Below the pieces are notes generated by a model, which was given only the letters and a program-made list of their open reading frames with translations, was not told the DNA's origin and searched no databases. A stretch of DNA of 57,830 nucleotides from Candidatus Ancillula prorhinotermitis. Lineage in GTDB: Bacteria; Actinomycetota; Actinomycetes; Actinomycetales; Bifidobacteriaceae. The DNA lies in contig JAITGF010000005.1 of NCBI GenBank assembly GCA_031280795.1, forward strand, positions 1-57,830, written 5' to 3'. Positions 35,283 to 50,653 of this stretch are shown one piece after another. A program made the translations under genes and the position numbers. The first letter of the stretch is position 1, and each line of letters begins with the position of its first letter.

Positions 35283-36853
35283 CTTTTCACCGCCAATCGC
35301 TCAGAAAAATAAGTCGTTAGTGCGCCAATCGGTATCACTAATACGATGTACCCAAAAGCGAAAATTGCGAAGATGTAGAAAATGAGCTGCGGGTCAAATT
35401 CTATCATGTTGCTCATTACAGATGATGTTTCGGTCGCTACAGCTGCTGCGGCAGCAACGGTGGTATTCTTAAGCAGGGCAATTAGCGTATTGCCAAGTGG
35501 AGCGATTGCACCACGGAATGCTTGGGGTAGAATCACTAATGATGCGCTTTGCCGAAAGTTAAGCCCTAGCGTTCGTGCAGCTTCAGCTTGGCCGAGTGGA
35601 ACAGTATTCACTCCCGAGCGTAACGCTTCGCAGACGAATGCACCGTGGTAGAGCGAAAGCCCCACTACAGCTAGCCAAAAGAAATTGGTTGGAAAGTCGA
35701 CGCTGAACTGTAGATGCAGTGTAGTCCAAGCTCCTAGCACCATGAAGACCATCACTATTGTCAGCGGTAAATTTCGAAATAGCTCCACGAAACCAGATGC
35801 AAAAACCCTCAAGGAGGGGATCGGGCAGATGCGCATCATCACCAGTATAACGCCAAGGATTAAAGAAAATAGCGTTGACCAAAAAGTGAGAGCGAGATTT
35901 ACACCAAAGGCGCTAATGACGGGGTAGTTCTGAAATAGGTAGCCTACCCCAGAGATTCCCTCAACCCCATCTTCACTTAAGGCGGTGCGCTGCTCTTCGA
36001 TTATCGTAATGGGGTCAAAAGCTGGTGGGTTTTTTTCGGTATTATAGCTATACCCAGTGCCTTCAGTGTTAGAATTAATTGCTTCTTGCCAAGCGCCAGT
36101 CTCAATCATTTTCGAAAGTGCATTGTTAATTTCTTGAGCGAGTTCGACGTTGCCCCTTTTAATGCCGACACCATATGGTTCACTTGTGAAGGTATTACCG
36201 ACTAGTTTCACCCTGCCTTGGCCAGATTTGGCTGCTAGACCAGCGAGAATGATGTCATCAGTAGTTATCGCATCTACAGTGCCGCCAATCAGTGCAGTTA
36301 AGCATTCAGCATAACCAGGCTGCTCCATAAGGTTAACCCCCGCTGAAAACTTGTCTTTGATGGTTTGAGCTGAAGTAGAACCCGTGACTGAGCAGAGATT
36401 TTTCCCGTCCAAACTGTCGGGTCCTGTTATGGTATCATCATCACTTCGTACCATCAAATCTTGACCAGCGATGAAATATGGACCTGCAAAAGATACCATC
36501 TCCTTGCGCTTCTGGTTGATGGTGTAGGTTGCAAAAATCATGTCAACATCGCCATTTTGAATCATAACTTCGCGATTTTTCGATGGAGACTCTTTGAACT
36601 CGATCTGACCATCTTCATAGCCGAGCTCATGCGCGACATATTTCGCAACATCTACATCAAAGCCCTTGAACTCATTTCCATTTTTAAAGCCGAGGCCTGG
36701 CTGGTCAAATTTAATGCCAATCTTTATTTTATCCGGGTTAAGCGGCGCAAAAGACGATTTGTCGAACGAACTGCAGGCAGACAAAAGTAATGATGAACTC
36801 AAGAGAGCCAAACAAATCATCCAGACCCGTAGTCTGCCACCAAACTCTTTCAC
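35279..36853 (-). CDS. Fused substrate-binding lipoprotein and permease of an amino-acid ABC importer
   Basis: One chain of about 524 residues carries both receptor and channel. The N-terminal signal has a lipobox (LLLSAC, Cys near residue 27). Residues about 40-270 are a SBP_bac_3 domain (IGIKFDQPGLGFKNG at its start, DMIFATYTINQKR in the middle). A helix-rich permease follows with EAA loop GQAEAARTLGLNFRQSASLVILPQA. The start is GTG 36853, 8 nt after the -10 box, chosen over GTG 36889, which lies upstream of the promoter. Fused receptor-permeases of this transporter class are known in other bacteria. The ATP-binding subunit must be elsewhere. Confidence 0.88.
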   Translation of the reverse strand: MKEFGGRLRVWMICLALLSSSLLLSACSSFDKSSFAPLNPDKIKIGIKFDQPGLGFKNGNEFKGFDVDVAKYVAHELGYEDGQIEFKESPSKNREVMIQNGDVDMIFATYTINQKRKEMVSFAGPYFIAGQDLMVRSDDDTITGPDSLDGKNLCSVTGSTSAQTIKDKFSAGVNLMEQPGYAECLTALIGGTVDAITTDDIILAGLAAKSGQGRVKLVGNTFTSEPYGVGIKRGNVELAQEINNALSKMIETGAWQEAINSNTEGTGYSYNTEKNPPAFDPITIIEEQRTALSEDGVEGISGVGYLFQNYPVISAFGVNLALTFWSTLFSLILGVILVMMRICPIPSLRVFASGFVELFRNLPLTIVMVFMVLGAWTTLHLQFSVDFPTNFFWLAVVGLSLYHGAFVCEALRSGVNTVPLGQAEAARTLGLNFRQSASLVILPQAFRGAIAPLGNTLIALLKNTTVAAAAAVATETSSVMSNMIEFDPQLIFYIFAIFAFGYIVLVIPIGALTTYFSERLAVKR

Positions 36854-36860
36854 TACTTTT

Positions 36861-36866
36861 ATTATA
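36861..36866 (-). promoter_or_regulatory. Leaderless promoter of the SBP-permease gene
   Basis: TGATATAAT, 8 nt before GTG 36853. The upstream flank belongs to a dispersed repeat that also abuts the lysS and xylA promoters. Confidence 0.7.
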
Positions 36867-36867
36867 T

Positions 36868-36962
36868 CATGTTCTAACTTCGCGTGCACGCAGATATAAA
36901 ATCCGCGTGCCGCTCAGAAGAACATGTGCAACCATTTAAAGGCGCTGCTCCGCGCCTTAACT
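36868..36962. repeat. Dispersed hairpin repeat, copy 2
   Basis: Begins CATGTTCT (36868-36875) and has the inverse AGAACATG at 36919-36926, enclosing the palindrome GCGTGCACGC. After a short spacer comes an AAGGCGC/GCGCCTT hairpin (36939-36958). The whole unit matches 57629-57722 closely. Confidence 0.75.
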
Positions 36963-37394
36963 CGGAGCTCTGCGAGGCACAAGTTAGGGGTAATTTGCAA
37001 GCAAATTACTCTGCTTTTGCTAACTTTACGTGCACGCGGCTGCTCGGGGAGTAACTCCTCTGTACCTCACTATTTCTCAAGTCGAAAACCACCGGAAACC
37101 GCTGGTATTTCTTTGTCGAGAAAAGTAAGCTTCGCGTGCGCACACCTGCTTGAAGTGGATGCGTACGTAGATTTACACGTGTTTTCAAAATAAACTTTGA
37201 GGTAGTTTGGAAAATAGATTTATGCTACAATTTGCAAAACAAATTTTAGTTCCTATAAATAAATCTATTGACAACCTAGCGAGATCTCCGGTTTAGGAGT
37301 GAGCGTGCCGAAAAGTTTCCATTTTGAAATACGTGGAAAGCTATAGACACGAAGTTACTCCCCGAGCGATATGTCAGAAGAACATGTAAAATCT
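36963..37394. other. Hairpin-rich non-coding region
   Basis: No credible gene. Visible structures: a palindrome GTAATTTGC-AA-GCAAATTAC (36990-37009); 15-bp inverted repeats at 37042-37056 and 37353-37367 that enclose about 300 bp; an 11-bp inverted pair at 37213-37223 and 37259-37269 with an inner AATTTG/CAAATT pair; and a partial copy of the repeat's right end (CAGAAGAACATGT) near 37374-37386. It looks like nested palindromic elements between the transporter promoter and the end of the rfb operon. Confidence 0.6.
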
Positions 37395-38015
37395 TCAAAG
37401 GCGTTTTAGAATGCGTGCAGGATTTCCCCCTATGACACAATTATCGGGTACATCTTTGGTTACGACTGACCCTGCACCAACCACGACGTTAGAACCTATT
37501 CTAACCCCCGGAGTGACGATAACATCACCTCCAAACCAGACATCATCTCCAACGCTGATTGAAGCATCGTATTGCCAACCGGCGCGGCGTAGCTCCAAAT
37601 CTTCAATGCAATGATTGGGGGTGTAAAAGTGTGCATTTGGACCAAGGAAGCAATTCTTACCCAAAGTCACCTTGCCTCCACTCAAATGCAAGAACCCCAT
37701 ATTTATGAAGGTCCCTTCCCCTACTGTAAGTCGAGTCGGGTAATCAATTGTAAACGGAAAGATGATGTCGGCGCTTTCATGAATGCCCGGCACGATTTTC
37801 TTCAGCTCCACCATGGCAGCCTGGCGATCAGTTTTAGCCAATTCGTTTATACGTGCCGTAGCAGACCACATCTGATCCGTTATGCTACGGCATTCAGGTT
37901 CATCGATGAACTTGTACCATAACCCTGCAAATGCTTTCTCAGAGCCAGTCATCCCCTCACTTTGGGTGCTAGTGTCCTTGGGGGAGTCAGTACGCTTGTG
38001 CTTAAAATCAGACAT
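37395..38015 (-). CDS. Hexapeptide-repeat sugar O-acetyltransferase (maltose acetyltransferase type)
   Basis: Predicted acetyl-CoA-dependent O-acetyltransferase with a left-handed beta-helix. About 206 residues; the N-terminal MAC domain is recognisable and the hexapeptide repeats run through GGKVTLGKNCFLGPNAHFY to IGSNVVVGAGSVVTKDVP, with the usual catalytic His in FYTPNH. It ends GGNPARILKRL, typical of the family. ATG 38015 after AGGGGG is preferred over GTG 38027. It follows rfbA by 15 nt and probably modifies a rhamnose-containing surface glycan. Confidence 0.88.
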   Translation of the reverse strand: MSDFKHKRTDSPKDTSTQSEGMTGSEKAFAGLWYKFIDEPECRSITDQMWSATARINELAKTDRQAAMVELKKIVPGIHESADIIFPFTIDYPTRLTVGEGTFINMGFLHLSGGKVTLGKNCFLGPNAHFYTPNHCIEDLELRRAGWQYDASISVGDDVWFGGDVIVTPGVRIGSNVVVGAGSVVTKDVPDNCVIGGNPARILKRL

Positions 38016-38030
38016 ATCTTCGATCACCCC

Positions 38031-38903
38031 CTAGATGCTATGCTGTTCTACAGCATCTACCAAGCGCTTTCCGTATCCGGACTTCAGTAGTGGCTGTGCG
38101 AGTTCAACTAATCTTTCGGCAGTAATAAAACCCTTTCTCCAGGCAGTCTCTTCAGGAGACCCCACTAAAACGCCTTGACGATTTTGAATAGTGCGAATAA
38201 AGTCAGATGAATCATTTAAGTCCTCAAAACGCCCAGTGTCCAACCAAGCAGTACCACGCGGAAGAATCTCCACTTGCAGTTTTCCTGCTTCAAGATACAC
38301 GCGATTTAAGTCGGTAATTTCTAACTCACCACGTGCCGATGGTTTCAAATTCTTAGCGATTTCTACTACATCGTTATCGTAAAAGTAGAGACCTGGCACA
38401 GCATAATTGCTTTTAGGCTGAGTCGGTTTTTCCTCAAGTGAAATGACTTTGCCGTTAGAGTCAAACTCAACGATACCGTACTCTTCAGGGTTGCTAACTC
38501 TATAACCGAAAACCGCTCCTCCTTCAATGTCTTCGAAGCGTGAGAGCGTGCGACCAAGGGTTGGGCCGTAAAACAGATTGTCACCCAACACCAATGCTGC
38601 TGAGTCTGTGCCAATATGCTCTTCACCAAGAATGAAGGCCTGAGCAAGTCCGTCAGGAGATTCTTGCACTTTGTAGCTGATATTTATGCCAAACTGTGAC
38701 CCATCTTGAAGCAGGCGTTCGAAAGAAGCCCGATCGTGTGGAGTGGTTATTATCAAAACATCTTTAATACCAGCAAGAATAAGCGTCGAAAGGGGGTAAT
38801 AAATCATCGGCTTATCATAAACTGGAACTAGTTGTTTTGAAACACCAAGTGTTACTGGGTGCAGTCTAGACCCTGTGCCTCCTGCTAATATTATACCTTT
38901 CAT
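38031..38903 (-). CDS. rfbA: Glucose-1-phosphate thymidylyltransferase
   Basis: Makes dTDP-glucose from glucose-1-phosphate and dTTP, step one of dTDP-L-rhamnose synthesis. The 290-residue protein begins [18 protein letters not shown] with the nucleotide-binding signature and has the [17 protein letters not shown] and [20 protein letters not shown] segments. GAAGGAGG precedes ATG 38903, which overlaps the rfbCD stop. Confidence 0.97.
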   Translation of the reverse strand: MKGIILAGGTGSRLHPVTLGVSKQLVPVYDKPMIYYPLSTLILAGIKDVLIITTPHDRASFERLLQDGSQFGINISYKVQESPDGLAQAFILGEEHIGTDSAALVLGDNLFYGPTLGRTLSRFEDIEGGAVFGYRVSNPEEYGIVEFDSNGKVISLEEKPTQPKSNYAVPGLYFYDNDVVEIAKNLKPSARGELEITDLNRVYLEAGKLQVEILPRGTAWLDTGRFEDLNDSSDFIRTIQNRQGVLVGSPEETAWRKGFITAERLVELAQPLLKSGYGKRLVDAVEQHSI

Positions 38904-40435
38904 TTTGCCTCCTTCAGGTCTTGTACATATGCTTCCAATTTATCCTCCCAGCGCTCTGGAGTGAAGCCAGTGTTACAAATCTTATGCAAGCTGAGCATTG
39001 AGTTCTCAGGGCGGGGAGCAATTATTTTAGTAGAACCCTCAAAATATGCTTCAGTAGTCACAGGAGTAACGCTATCAGCGGACTTTCCTGCTAGCTCAAA
39101 AATACGCTTTGCCAAAGATGCCCAGTTGGATTTACCGCCGAGATTGGTTAAATTGTATGCTCCATATGGAGAAGAAGAATCGAATAGATGAAAAATGCCT
39201 TCTACCACAGTATCAACAAAAGTCAAACGTCCATATTGATCTGAGACCACCTTAGGCTCCACACCTTTTTGGGCTAAGTTATACATAGTCTTGACGAAGT
39301 TATTACCACCACCGATCAGCCACGAAACCCGTATTATGTAGTGCTTAGGGGTGTTAGAGACTGCGATATCACCGGCAGCCTTAGACTGACCGTAGACCCC
39401 TAGTGGTGCATAATCTGAATCTTCTACATATTGACAGCGTTCATTGCAGGGAACCCCAGATGGGTGGTGGCATAGTTGACCATCGAAAACGTAATCCGAA
39501 GATATGTGCACTAATTCGATATCGTATTCACTAGACAGTTTTGCGAGCAATGCAGGGAGCGAAGCATTCAACCCCCACGAAAGCCGTCTTCCCACTATTG
39601 TTTGCGCCTCATCGACATTAGTGTAGGCAGCGCAATTTATGATGCGCCCGATTGAAGATAACCCAAGCTCAGCGTAGGCCTTTTCATCTAATGCGTTAAA
39701 CTCAATGGTATCGTCTCCAGGGTTCACATCGGCATAGATGAAAGTTTCAGGATGTAATGACCCACCGTTTTGGACACTATTTCTGTTCACAAAATCACGC
39801 ACAGCTTGACCGAGTTGACCACTAGCGCCGATTACAAGCGTGCTTTTCGGTAGCATCGGGGATATATCTTCAAGCATCGGTGCAACACTATCCTTTTCGG
39901 ATATGATGGCCTCTGGAGAGTCGAGTGAGATTGGCCACTGAATCCCTAGCGACTTATCAGCTAGATTTAAGAATACGTATTTACTTTGATGCTCAGCAGA
40001 CCAGTGGTCATTCACTAGATATGTATAGGCAGTGTTATCCTCAAGGGCTTGAAAAGAATTTCCAACTCCTCTTGGCACAAAGATTGCCTTATCAGGTGTA
40101 ATTTCCGCCGTAAAAACCTCGCCGTATGTATTTGAATCTGCTCGCAAGTCGACCCAAGCGCCGAAGATCTTTCCTGTAGCTACTGATATATACTTATCCC
40201 ACGGCTCAGCATGAATACCGCGGGTCACGCCTCTTTGAGCATTAAACGATATGTTATTTTGCACGATTTTGAAATCCGGCAAAACATTAGCAGTTGCTTC
40301 ACCCGAGCCGCTTGCAAGATTGGCAACAGTCATTTTAGCGCGTTGGAAATTTTCCTTAAACCATCCACGTGCGTCTCCATGCACGGGCAAATCAAGTAGA
40401 TATAGACCGCCGATATTTGTTTCAGAAATTTTCAA
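38900..40435 (-). CDS. rfbCD: Fused dTDP-4-dehydrorhamnose 3,5-epimerase / reductase (RmlC-RmlD)
   Basis: A single 511-residue chain for steps three and four of dTDP-rhamnose synthesis. Residues about 1-190 form the RmlC cupin-like epimerase ([31 protein letters not shown]). Residues about 198-511 form the NADPH-dependent reductase RmlD, with [12 protein letters not shown], the ISSDYVFDG motif and YGQSKAAGD carrying the catalytic Tyr and Lys. The same fusion is common in Bifidobacterium. The start is TTG 40435 after AAAGAG. It lies 61 nt after rfbB and overlaps rfbA. Confidence 0.94.
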   Translation of the reverse strand: MKISETNIGGLYLLDLPVHGDARGWFKENFQRAKMTVANLASGSGEATANVLPDFKIVQNNISFNAQRGVTRGIHAEPWDKYISVATGKIFGAWVDLRADSNTYGEVFTAEITPDKAIFVPRGVGNSFQALEDNTAYTYLVNDHWSAEHQSKYVFLNLADKSLGIQWPISLDSPEAIISEKDSVAPMLEDISPMLPKSTLVIGASGQLGQAVRDFVNRNSVQNGGSLHPETFIYADVNPGDDTIEFNALDEKAYAELGLSSIGRIINCAAYTNVDEAQTIVGRRLSWGLNASLPALLAKLSSEYDIELVHISSDYVFDGQLCHHPSGVPCNERCQYVEDSDYAPLGVYGQSKAAGDIAVSNTPKHYIIRVSWLIGGGNNFVKTMYNLAQKGVEPKVVSDQYGRLTFVDTVVEGIFHLFDSSSPYGAYNLTNLGGKSNWASLAKRIFELAGKSADSVTPVTTEAYFEGSTKIIAPRPENSMLSLHKICNTGFTPERWEDKLEAYVQDLKEAK

Positions 40436-40496
40436 CTCTTTGCCGTATTCGATACTTATACCTACCTATCTGTTATGCTAAAAACTACTGACCACA

Positions 40497-45190
<4,694 letters not shown>

Positions 45191-45196
45191 AACTCT

Positions 45197-45202
45197 ATTA
45201 TA
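45197..45202 (-). promoter_or_regulatory. Leaderless promoter of the helicase-like gene
   Basis: TGATATAAT, 7 nt before GTG 45190; a weak TTGAAA -35 lies within the hspR 3' end. Confidence 0.75.
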
Positions 45203-45209
45203 TCACATC

Positions 45210-45632
45210 TCAGCGCTTTTCAATCTGTAATAATCGGCGGTTGTAAATCTGATGTGAATTATTTCGCTCTTCTTTACGTTTTTGACGGTGAAAACGTAGC
45301 CTTTCGCGCAAAGTCAGCTTGTGAAACTGCTCAAAACTTACCCCTGATGAACCACTTGTAAAGATACCATCCCCCTGGTTGACAGCAATTTGGCGCTTGA
45401 GGATACTTATTTCCTCTTGTTGCTCTAAAATGATACGTACACCTTCTAAGTTGATACCATTTTCGGAGAGCTCGCGAATTGCATGCACTTTATCAATATC
45501 GTACTGGGAATATCTACGGACACCCCCAAGTGTACGTTTTGGCATGACGAGTCTTATTTTCTCATAATGGCGCAAAGTCTGGGGATGTACACCGGTCAAG
45601 CTTGCAGTTGTGGATACGTTAAATAGCTTCAT
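45210..45632 (-). CDS. hspR: HspR-like MerR-family heat-shock repressor
   Basis: Predicted repressor of chaperone genes through HAIR-type operators. The 140-residue protein has the MerR helix-turn-helix with the HspR-specific sequence [15 protein letters not shown], then [36 protein letters not shown] basic tail rich in Arg and Lys follows. HspR normally sits in the dnaK operon; here it is the last gene after rpoB-rpoC-pyrB and overlaps the pyrB stop (ATGA). No HAIR operator was found in the window. Confidence 0.88.
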   Translation of the reverse strand: MKLFNVSTTASLTGVHPQTLRHYEKIRLVMPKRTLGGVRRYSQYDIDKVHAIRELSENGINLEGVRIILEQQEEISILKRQIAVNQGDGIFTSGSSGVSFEQFHKLTLRERLRFHRQKRKEERNNSHQIYNRRLLQIEKR

Positions 45633-46681
45633 ACCCTGCGACCATAGCTGTCAGTAGTGCCATGTATTGCTGACACCCCTGCTAAATGCTCGCAAAGAGT
45701 CATAGCATCAAGCAATGCCTGAGTGGGGTGTGCATGAGTGCCATCACCAGCGTTAAGTACAGGGACATCTACCCAGTCAGAGTTCGCCAGGCGATATGCA
45801 GCCCCTGAATCTTGGTGGCGAACCACGATACCGTCTATCCCCATTGCATAAAGCGTGGTGACAGTGTCTTTTAAGCTTTCGCCCTTCGCAACCGAACTTC
45901 CCGAGGTGGAAAAATTGATGATACCTGCCCCCAAACGCTTTTCGGCAGCTTCGAATGAAAATCTTGTACGTGTGGAATTCTCGAAGAAAAGATTTACGAT
46001 AGTTTTGCCTTTAAGTGTTTGTGGCACATTTTGAGCACCTGAATGATTGACGAGCAAATCCAGGCAAGACATCCTTGTGAAAACGCCATTTCGAATCTGG
46101 TGGTTAATCAAAGACTGCTTAGAGTCCGCAATTTCTGAGGAAATCTCCAGACCGCGATTTATCGGCGCTGGGTGCAATACGGGGATGGTCGGATCCACTT
46201 TAGTGATGCGTTCATTCGTCAGACCATATCCTTTAATGTACTCTTCCATAGTGGGGAAAAATCCGGCGTTTTTCGATCCATCTGGACCACTTGCACCCCC
46301 GAGCATACGTTCGGCTTGTATGCGAAGGAGCATTATCGCCTGGAAATCCCCTTTCGCTAAAGCTTTATCAAAGTCGTACTCGATATTCACATCGGGCAAG
46401 GAGTCGAGGCTAGATGGCAAAAGCGTTGGTGGGGCAACAAAGGTGACTCGCCCCCCTAGCTTGGTGATAAGCTGTAGGTTTGAGCGCGCCACCCTCGAGT
46501 GCAGTATATCGCCGACAATCAAGACATGCACATCTTCAAAAGCTGAAACGCCCTTTGCTAAAATGCGCTTAGCACTATCATTAGCACCACTTTCTTCAAC
46601 ATCCTTAAAATGCAAAGCTCTGCTTAAGATGCTGACAATTTCAGCTGGCTCAAGCTCTGCAATACTAAGAAGATGCTTCAT
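45629..46681 (-). CDS. pyrB: Aspartate carbamoyltransferase with permuted domain order
   Basis: Forms carbamoyl-aspartate in pyrimidine synthesis. All motifs are present but in an unusual order. Residues 1-27 are the normal first helix ([10 protein letters not shown]). Residues about 41-212 are the aspartate-binding domain ([46 protein letters not shown]), which normally comes last. Residues about 222-340 are the carbamoyl-phosphate domain ([42 protein letters not shown]), which normally comes second. The linker LA(K)GVSA occurs at both places, 41-47 and 333-338. The frame is continuous for 350 residues. ATG 46681 overlaps the rpoC stop. No pyrI or pyrC follows. It may be active, since engineered permuted chains of this enzyme are known to fold. 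Confidence 0.9.
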   Translation of the reverse strand: MKHLLSIAELEPAEIVSILSRALHFKDVEESGANDSAKRILAKGVSAFEDVHVLIVGDILHSRVARSNLQLITKLGGRVTFVAPPTLLPSSLDSLPDVNIEYDFDKALAKGDFQAIMLLRIQAERMLGGASGPDGSKNAGFFPTMEEYIKGYGLTNERITKVDPTIPVLHPAPINRGLEISSEIADSKQSLINHQIRNGVFTRMSCLDLLVNHSGAQNVPQTLKGKTIVNLFFENSTRTRFSFEAAEKRLGAGIINFSTSGSSVAKGESLKDTVTTLYAMGIDGIVVRHQDSGAAYRLANSDWVDVPVLNAGDGTHAHPTQALLDAMTLCEHLAGVSAIHGTTDSYGRRV

Positions 46682-49600
46682 TAAATTGGTGATGGAGTCT
46701 TGCGGATTGCTTCGCCTAAGTTATTATCATCATCAGCAGCATTGAAGAATTTCTTCTGCACATCGTCCATGAATTCATCTGACAACTCAGCATCGTCTTG
46801 GAAGTCGAAATCATCATAGTTTGCAAAATCAGGCAAAACAGCTTGACGTGCTTCTTCAGAAGGCTCGGCGACTGACTTGGTGTAGATTGCCAAACCAGTA
46901 CCAGCGGGTATTTTACGCCCGATGATGATATTCTCTTTAAGGCCGACTAGACCATCTTCTTTACCTTCAATTGCTGCGTCAGTAAGAACACGTGTCGTTT
47001 CCTGGAAAGAAGCAGCTGAGAGCCAAGACTCGGTCTTTAGTGATGCTTTAGTGATACCAAGCAACTCTGGGCGCGCTGTCGCAGGTTTTTTGCCTTCGGC
47101 TACAGCAGCTCTGTTAATGTCGCGGAACTGATTCTGAGTAACGAAGTTTCCTGCCACAAGCTCAGTACCACCAGCGTCGATGACTGACACAAAACGAAGC
47201 ATTTGGCGAATGATTGCCTCTAAGTGCTTGTTGTGAATGTCAACACCTTGGTCTGAGTACACTTCTTGAATCTGCGAAATCAAATAGCTCTGAGTCTTAG
47301 TATCGCCTTGAACACGCAAAATCTTCTTTGGATCAAGAGCACCCTCAGTCAATTGCGTTCCAGCATCGATACGCTCGCCATCTTTGACAATAGCCTTTTG
47401 ATGCTTCGAAGTCTTGTACACAAGCACTTTCTTCCCCTTCTCCTCGGGGGTTACTGTGTAAATGCGTTGGTATTCTGTCTCGCTAATACTTAGACGTCCA
47501 GATTCTTCAGCAATCGGTGCTTCACCCTTTGGCGTACGCGCTTCAAAAAGCTCTGCTACACGCGGAAGGCCCTGGGTAATATCAGCTGCGGCCGCTACAC
47601 CACCAGTGTGGAAAGTACGCATTGTCAGCTGTGTACCTGGCTCACCAATAGATTGGGCAGCAATAATGCCTACAGCCTCACCAATATCAACTATGCGTCC
47701 AGTTGCCATTGAGATACCGTAACATTTAGCACAAACGCCATTTCCAACCTGACAAGTCTGCAAAGTACGAGCATTAACTTCAGCAACCCCAGAATCAAGT
47801 AGTGTATTTATCAACTCAACAGTAATTTCACTTCCAGCTGGAGCTATAACGTCACCATTTACTGAAGCATCTTCATTTAGGTAGCGACCCCAGATTGTCT
47901 TCATGGCGTCACTCTTAAATGAACCCATAACTTCTTCAACAGTTTTAGATTTGGTTTCGTCTTCTTTAACGATCTTCAAAGCGTCTTCTTTAGTGCCAAT
48001 CTTGTAGACAATTCCACGAGTGGTTTTACAGTCGTACTCGCGAACAATGATGTCTTGAGAAACGTCAACTAAGCGTCTAGTCAGATAGCCTGAGTCAGCA
48101 GTACGCAATGCTGTATCGGCCAAACCTTTACGTGCACCATGAGATGCGATAAAGTACTCCAATACAGACAGACCTTCGCGGTAGTTTGACTTGATTGGGC
48201 GAGGGATAATGTCACCTTTTGGATTCGCCACCAGACCACGCATACCAGCAATCTGACGCACTTGCATCCAGTTACCACGTGCACCTGATGATACCATAGT
48301 GTTTAATGTATTATCAGTTTCAGCGTCGAAAGCTTTACGCATGTTTCTAGCAACATCGTCAGTACATTTTGTCCAGATTTCAATCAATTCCGAGCGGCGC
48401 TCTTCATCAGTGATGGTGCCAGACTCGAAGTTGCTCTGAACTTTAGCAGCCCCTTCTTCAGCCTTGGCAAGCAACTCGTGCTTTTTATCAGCGTCGACCA
48501 CGTCAGAGTAAGCGATTGAAACACCTGAACGCGAAGCAAAGCGGAAGCCGAAGTCCTTCATAGCATCAAGAGTTTTGTTAATGACAACTGTCGGATACTT
48601 TTGAGTGACTAGTCCGTCAATGATATCACCGAGCTGATTTTTACCAACCAAGATATTCACAAACTCATGACCTTCAGGTAATGTGAGGTTAAACTGGACA
48701 CGACCAAAGGTGGTGGTTATCATTCTTCCACCAATGCGGTAACGTGCTAGATCATTGATTTTTATGATACCACGATCGATCGCCATTTGCCATTCGTCAG
48801 AACTTGCGTAGTGGTTCATCTTAGTTACATCTACTTTGTCAACATCACCATTAGCGCGAGTCAAGTGGTAAAGACCAATGATCATATCTTGGGAAGGCAT
48901 TGTAATAGCTTTACCGTCAGAAGGCTTTAGCAAATTGTTAGCGCCAAGCATTAACACACGCGCCTCGGCCTGTGCTTCAACAGAAAGCGGTAAGTGCACA
49001 GCCATCTGGTCGCCATCAAAGTCGGCGTTAAACGCAGTGCATGACAATGGGTGAAGTTTGATCGCATTACCTTCAACGAGCAATGGCTCAAATGCTTGGA
49101 TACCCAAACGGTGAAGGGTTGGCGCGCGGTTCAAAAGAACTGGATGCTCGCGAATAACCTCTTCTAGGATGTCCCAAACAGCTTCATGCTGACGGTCAAC
49201 CATGCGACGGGCAGACTTCGGGTTTTGGGCATAACTAAGCTCAATCAAACGCTTGATCACAAATGGCTTGAATAGCTCAAGTGCCATCTGTTTAGGCAAG
49301 CCGCATTGATGCATCTTTAGCTCTGGCCCGACCACAATCACTGAACGACCAGAATAGTCAACACGCTTTCCAAGGAGATTCTGACGGAAGCGGCCGCGTT
49401 TGCCTTTAAGCATATCTGAAAGCGATTTCAGTGGGCGATTTCCAGATCCGGTCACAGGGCGGCCGCGACGACCGTTATTAAACAGTGAGTCAACAGCCTC
49501 TTGAAGCAAACGTCGGTTCTGATTGATGACAATCGGAGAGTTATCGTCTTGTAAAGAACGCTTCAAAGCATTGTTGCAGATGATAACGCGACGGTACAAG

Positions 49601-50622
49601 TCATTAAGATCAGAGTAGAAGAAACGTCCACCGTCAAGCTGTACGATAGGGCGCAATTCTGGTGGGATGACAGGGATTGTATGAAGCACCATATCTTGCG
49701 GAGTGTTACCAGATTTTAAGAACTGGTTAACAATCGATAGGCGCTTTGAAGCGCGCTCATGCTTTGCGCCAGTAGATGTTTCAACTGTATCTTTCAATTC
49801 TTTAGCCAACGCCTCTAGGTCAAGCTTAGCTAAAGCCTCCTCCACGAATTCAGCGCCAATCGCACCTTCAAAGTAGTCAGAATAATTGTCTTGAAGTTGA
49901 CGATAGGCTTTCAAACCTTTGATCAGCTGTCCAGTTTCAATTTCATTAAAGAGCGCCCAGCTATTTTTCTCATCTGTAACCATATCGCTAAATTTTGATG
50001 CAATATTTTGGCGACGAAGATCTGATTGCTGCTGCAGAGTTGAAAGCACTGACTTAGAGGCAGATTTTGGTTGCTCTGCTAAGCGTTTTTGATAACGAGC
50101 TTCCTCTTTGTCGAGTACACGCTTCTTTTCTTTCTCCAGATAAGAAAGGCGATCGCTATGCTCAGCTTCAAGCTCAGCGCGGTTCATCATCCTCTTTTGC
50201 GTGTCGACCTTTACAATATAGTACGCATTGTAGTAGATGATCGCTTCAAGGTCTTTCACTGAAATGTCAAGCAGGTAAGAAAGTCGTGAAGGTGTGCCTT
50301 TGAAGTGCCAGATATGAGTCACTGGTGACATCAGCTCGATATGACCAACTCTTTCGCGACGAACCTTAGAGCGGGTTACTGTCACATGGCATTTTTCGCA
50401 AGTAATGCCTTTGTTGGCGATACCACGATATTTTCCACAAGAGCATTCCCAGTCCTTAGTAGGCCCAAAAATACGCTCATCAAAAAGACCTCCTACTTCT
50501 GGTTTTAGAGTACGGTAGTTAATGGTTTCAGCAGAGCGCACTTCACCCTTAGAGACTCTTTTGACATCATCCGAAGATGAGAGTGAAATCTTGAGACGTT
50601 TAAATTGATTTACATCGATCAT
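46681..50622 (-). CDS. rpoC: RNA polymerase beta' subunit
   Basis: Carries the catalytic Mg site of RNA polymerase. 1313 residues with the N-terminal zinc site (CSCGKYRG and CEKC), the catalytic [12 protein letters not shown] near residue 530, the second zinc site ([14 protein letters not shown]) and the trigger-loop region ([16 protein letters not shown]). The length is typical of Actinobacteria. It starts 32 nt after rpoB, and its stop overlaps the pyrB ATG. A -10-like box at 50630-50635 could give a second, near-leaderless transcript. Confidence 0.98.
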   Translation of the reverse strand: MIDVNQFKRLKISLSSSDDVKRVSKGEVRSAETINYRTLKPEVGGLFDERIFGPTKDWECSCGKYRGIANKGITCEKCHVTVTRSKVRRERVGHIELMSPVTHIWHFKGTPSRLSYLLDISVKDLEAIIYYNAYYIVKVDTQKRMMNRAELEAEHSDRLSYLEKEKKRVLDKEEARYQKRLAEQPKSASKSVLSTLQQQSDLRRQNIASKFSDMVTDEKNSWALFNEIETGQLIKGLKAYRQLQDNYSDYFEGAIGAEFVEEALAKLDLEALAKELKDTVETSTGAKHERASKRLSIVNQFLKSGNTPQDMVLHTIPVIPPELRPIVQLDGGRFFYSDLNDLYRRVIICNNALKRSLQDDNSPIVINQNRRLLQEAVDSLFNNGRRGRPVTGSGNRPLKSLSDMLKGKRGRFRQNLLGKRVDYSGRSVIVVGPELKMHQCGLPKQMALELFKPFVIKRLIELSYAQNPKSARRMVDRQHEAVWDILEEVIREHPVLLNRAPTLHRLGIQAFEPLLVEGNAIKLHPLSCTAFNADFDGDQMAVHLPLSVEAQAEARVLMLGANNLLKPSDGKAITMPSQDMIIGLYHLTRANGDVDKVDVTKMNHYASSDEWQMAIDRGIIKINDLARYRIGGRMITTTFGRVQFNLTLPEGHEFVNILVGKNQLGDIIDGLVTQKYPTVVINKTLDAMKDFGFRFASRSGVSIAYSDVVDADKKHELLAKAEEGAAKVQSNFESGTITDEERRSELIEIWTKCTDDVARNMRKAFDAETDNTLNTMVSSGARGNWMQVRQIAGMRGLVANPKGDIIPRPIKSNYREGLSVLEYFIASHGARKGLADTALRTADSGYLTRRLVDVSQDIIVREYDCKTTRGIVYKIGTKEDALKIVKEDETKSKTVEEVMGSFKSDAMKTIWGRYLNEDASVNGDVIAPAGSEITVELINTLLDSGVAEVNARTLQTCQVGNGVCAKCYGISMATGRIVDIGEAVGIIAAQSIGEPGTQLTMRTFHTGGVAAAADITQGLPRVAELFEARTPKGEAPIAEESGRLSISETEYQRIYTVTPEEKGKKVLVYKTSKHQKAIVKDGERIDAGTQLTEGALDPKKILRVQGDTKTQSYLISQIQEVYSDQGVDIHNKHLEAIIRQMLRFVSVIDAGGTELVAGNFVTQNQFRDINRAAVAEGKKPATARPELLGITKASLKTESWLSAASFQETTRVLTDAAIEGKEDGLVGLKENIIIGRKIPAGTGLAIYTKSVAEPSEEARQAVLPDFANYDDFDFQDDAELSDEFMDDVQKKFFNAADDDNNLGEAIRKTPSPI

Positions 50623-50629
50623 ATATTAT

Positions 50630-50635
50630 ATTATA
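50630..50635 (-). promoter_or_regulatory. Possible internal -10 box before rpoC
   Basis: TATAAT 8 nt before ATG 50622, but without the TG extension; a GGAAAGG ribosome site overlaps it. It could be chance in an AT-rich gap. Confidence 0.35.
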
Positions 50636-50653
50636 CCTTTCCTTTTACCGTAA

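Noticed and set aside
36924..37193. An 89-codon open frame in the gap beyond the transporter promoter
   Set aside because: It lies across the hairpin repeats, has no ribosome site or family features, and its sequence is explained by the palindromes.
37353..37394. A further full copy of the dispersed repeat
   Set aside because: Only the right-end motif (CAGAAGAACATGT) matches; the left end and the GCGC hairpin are missing.
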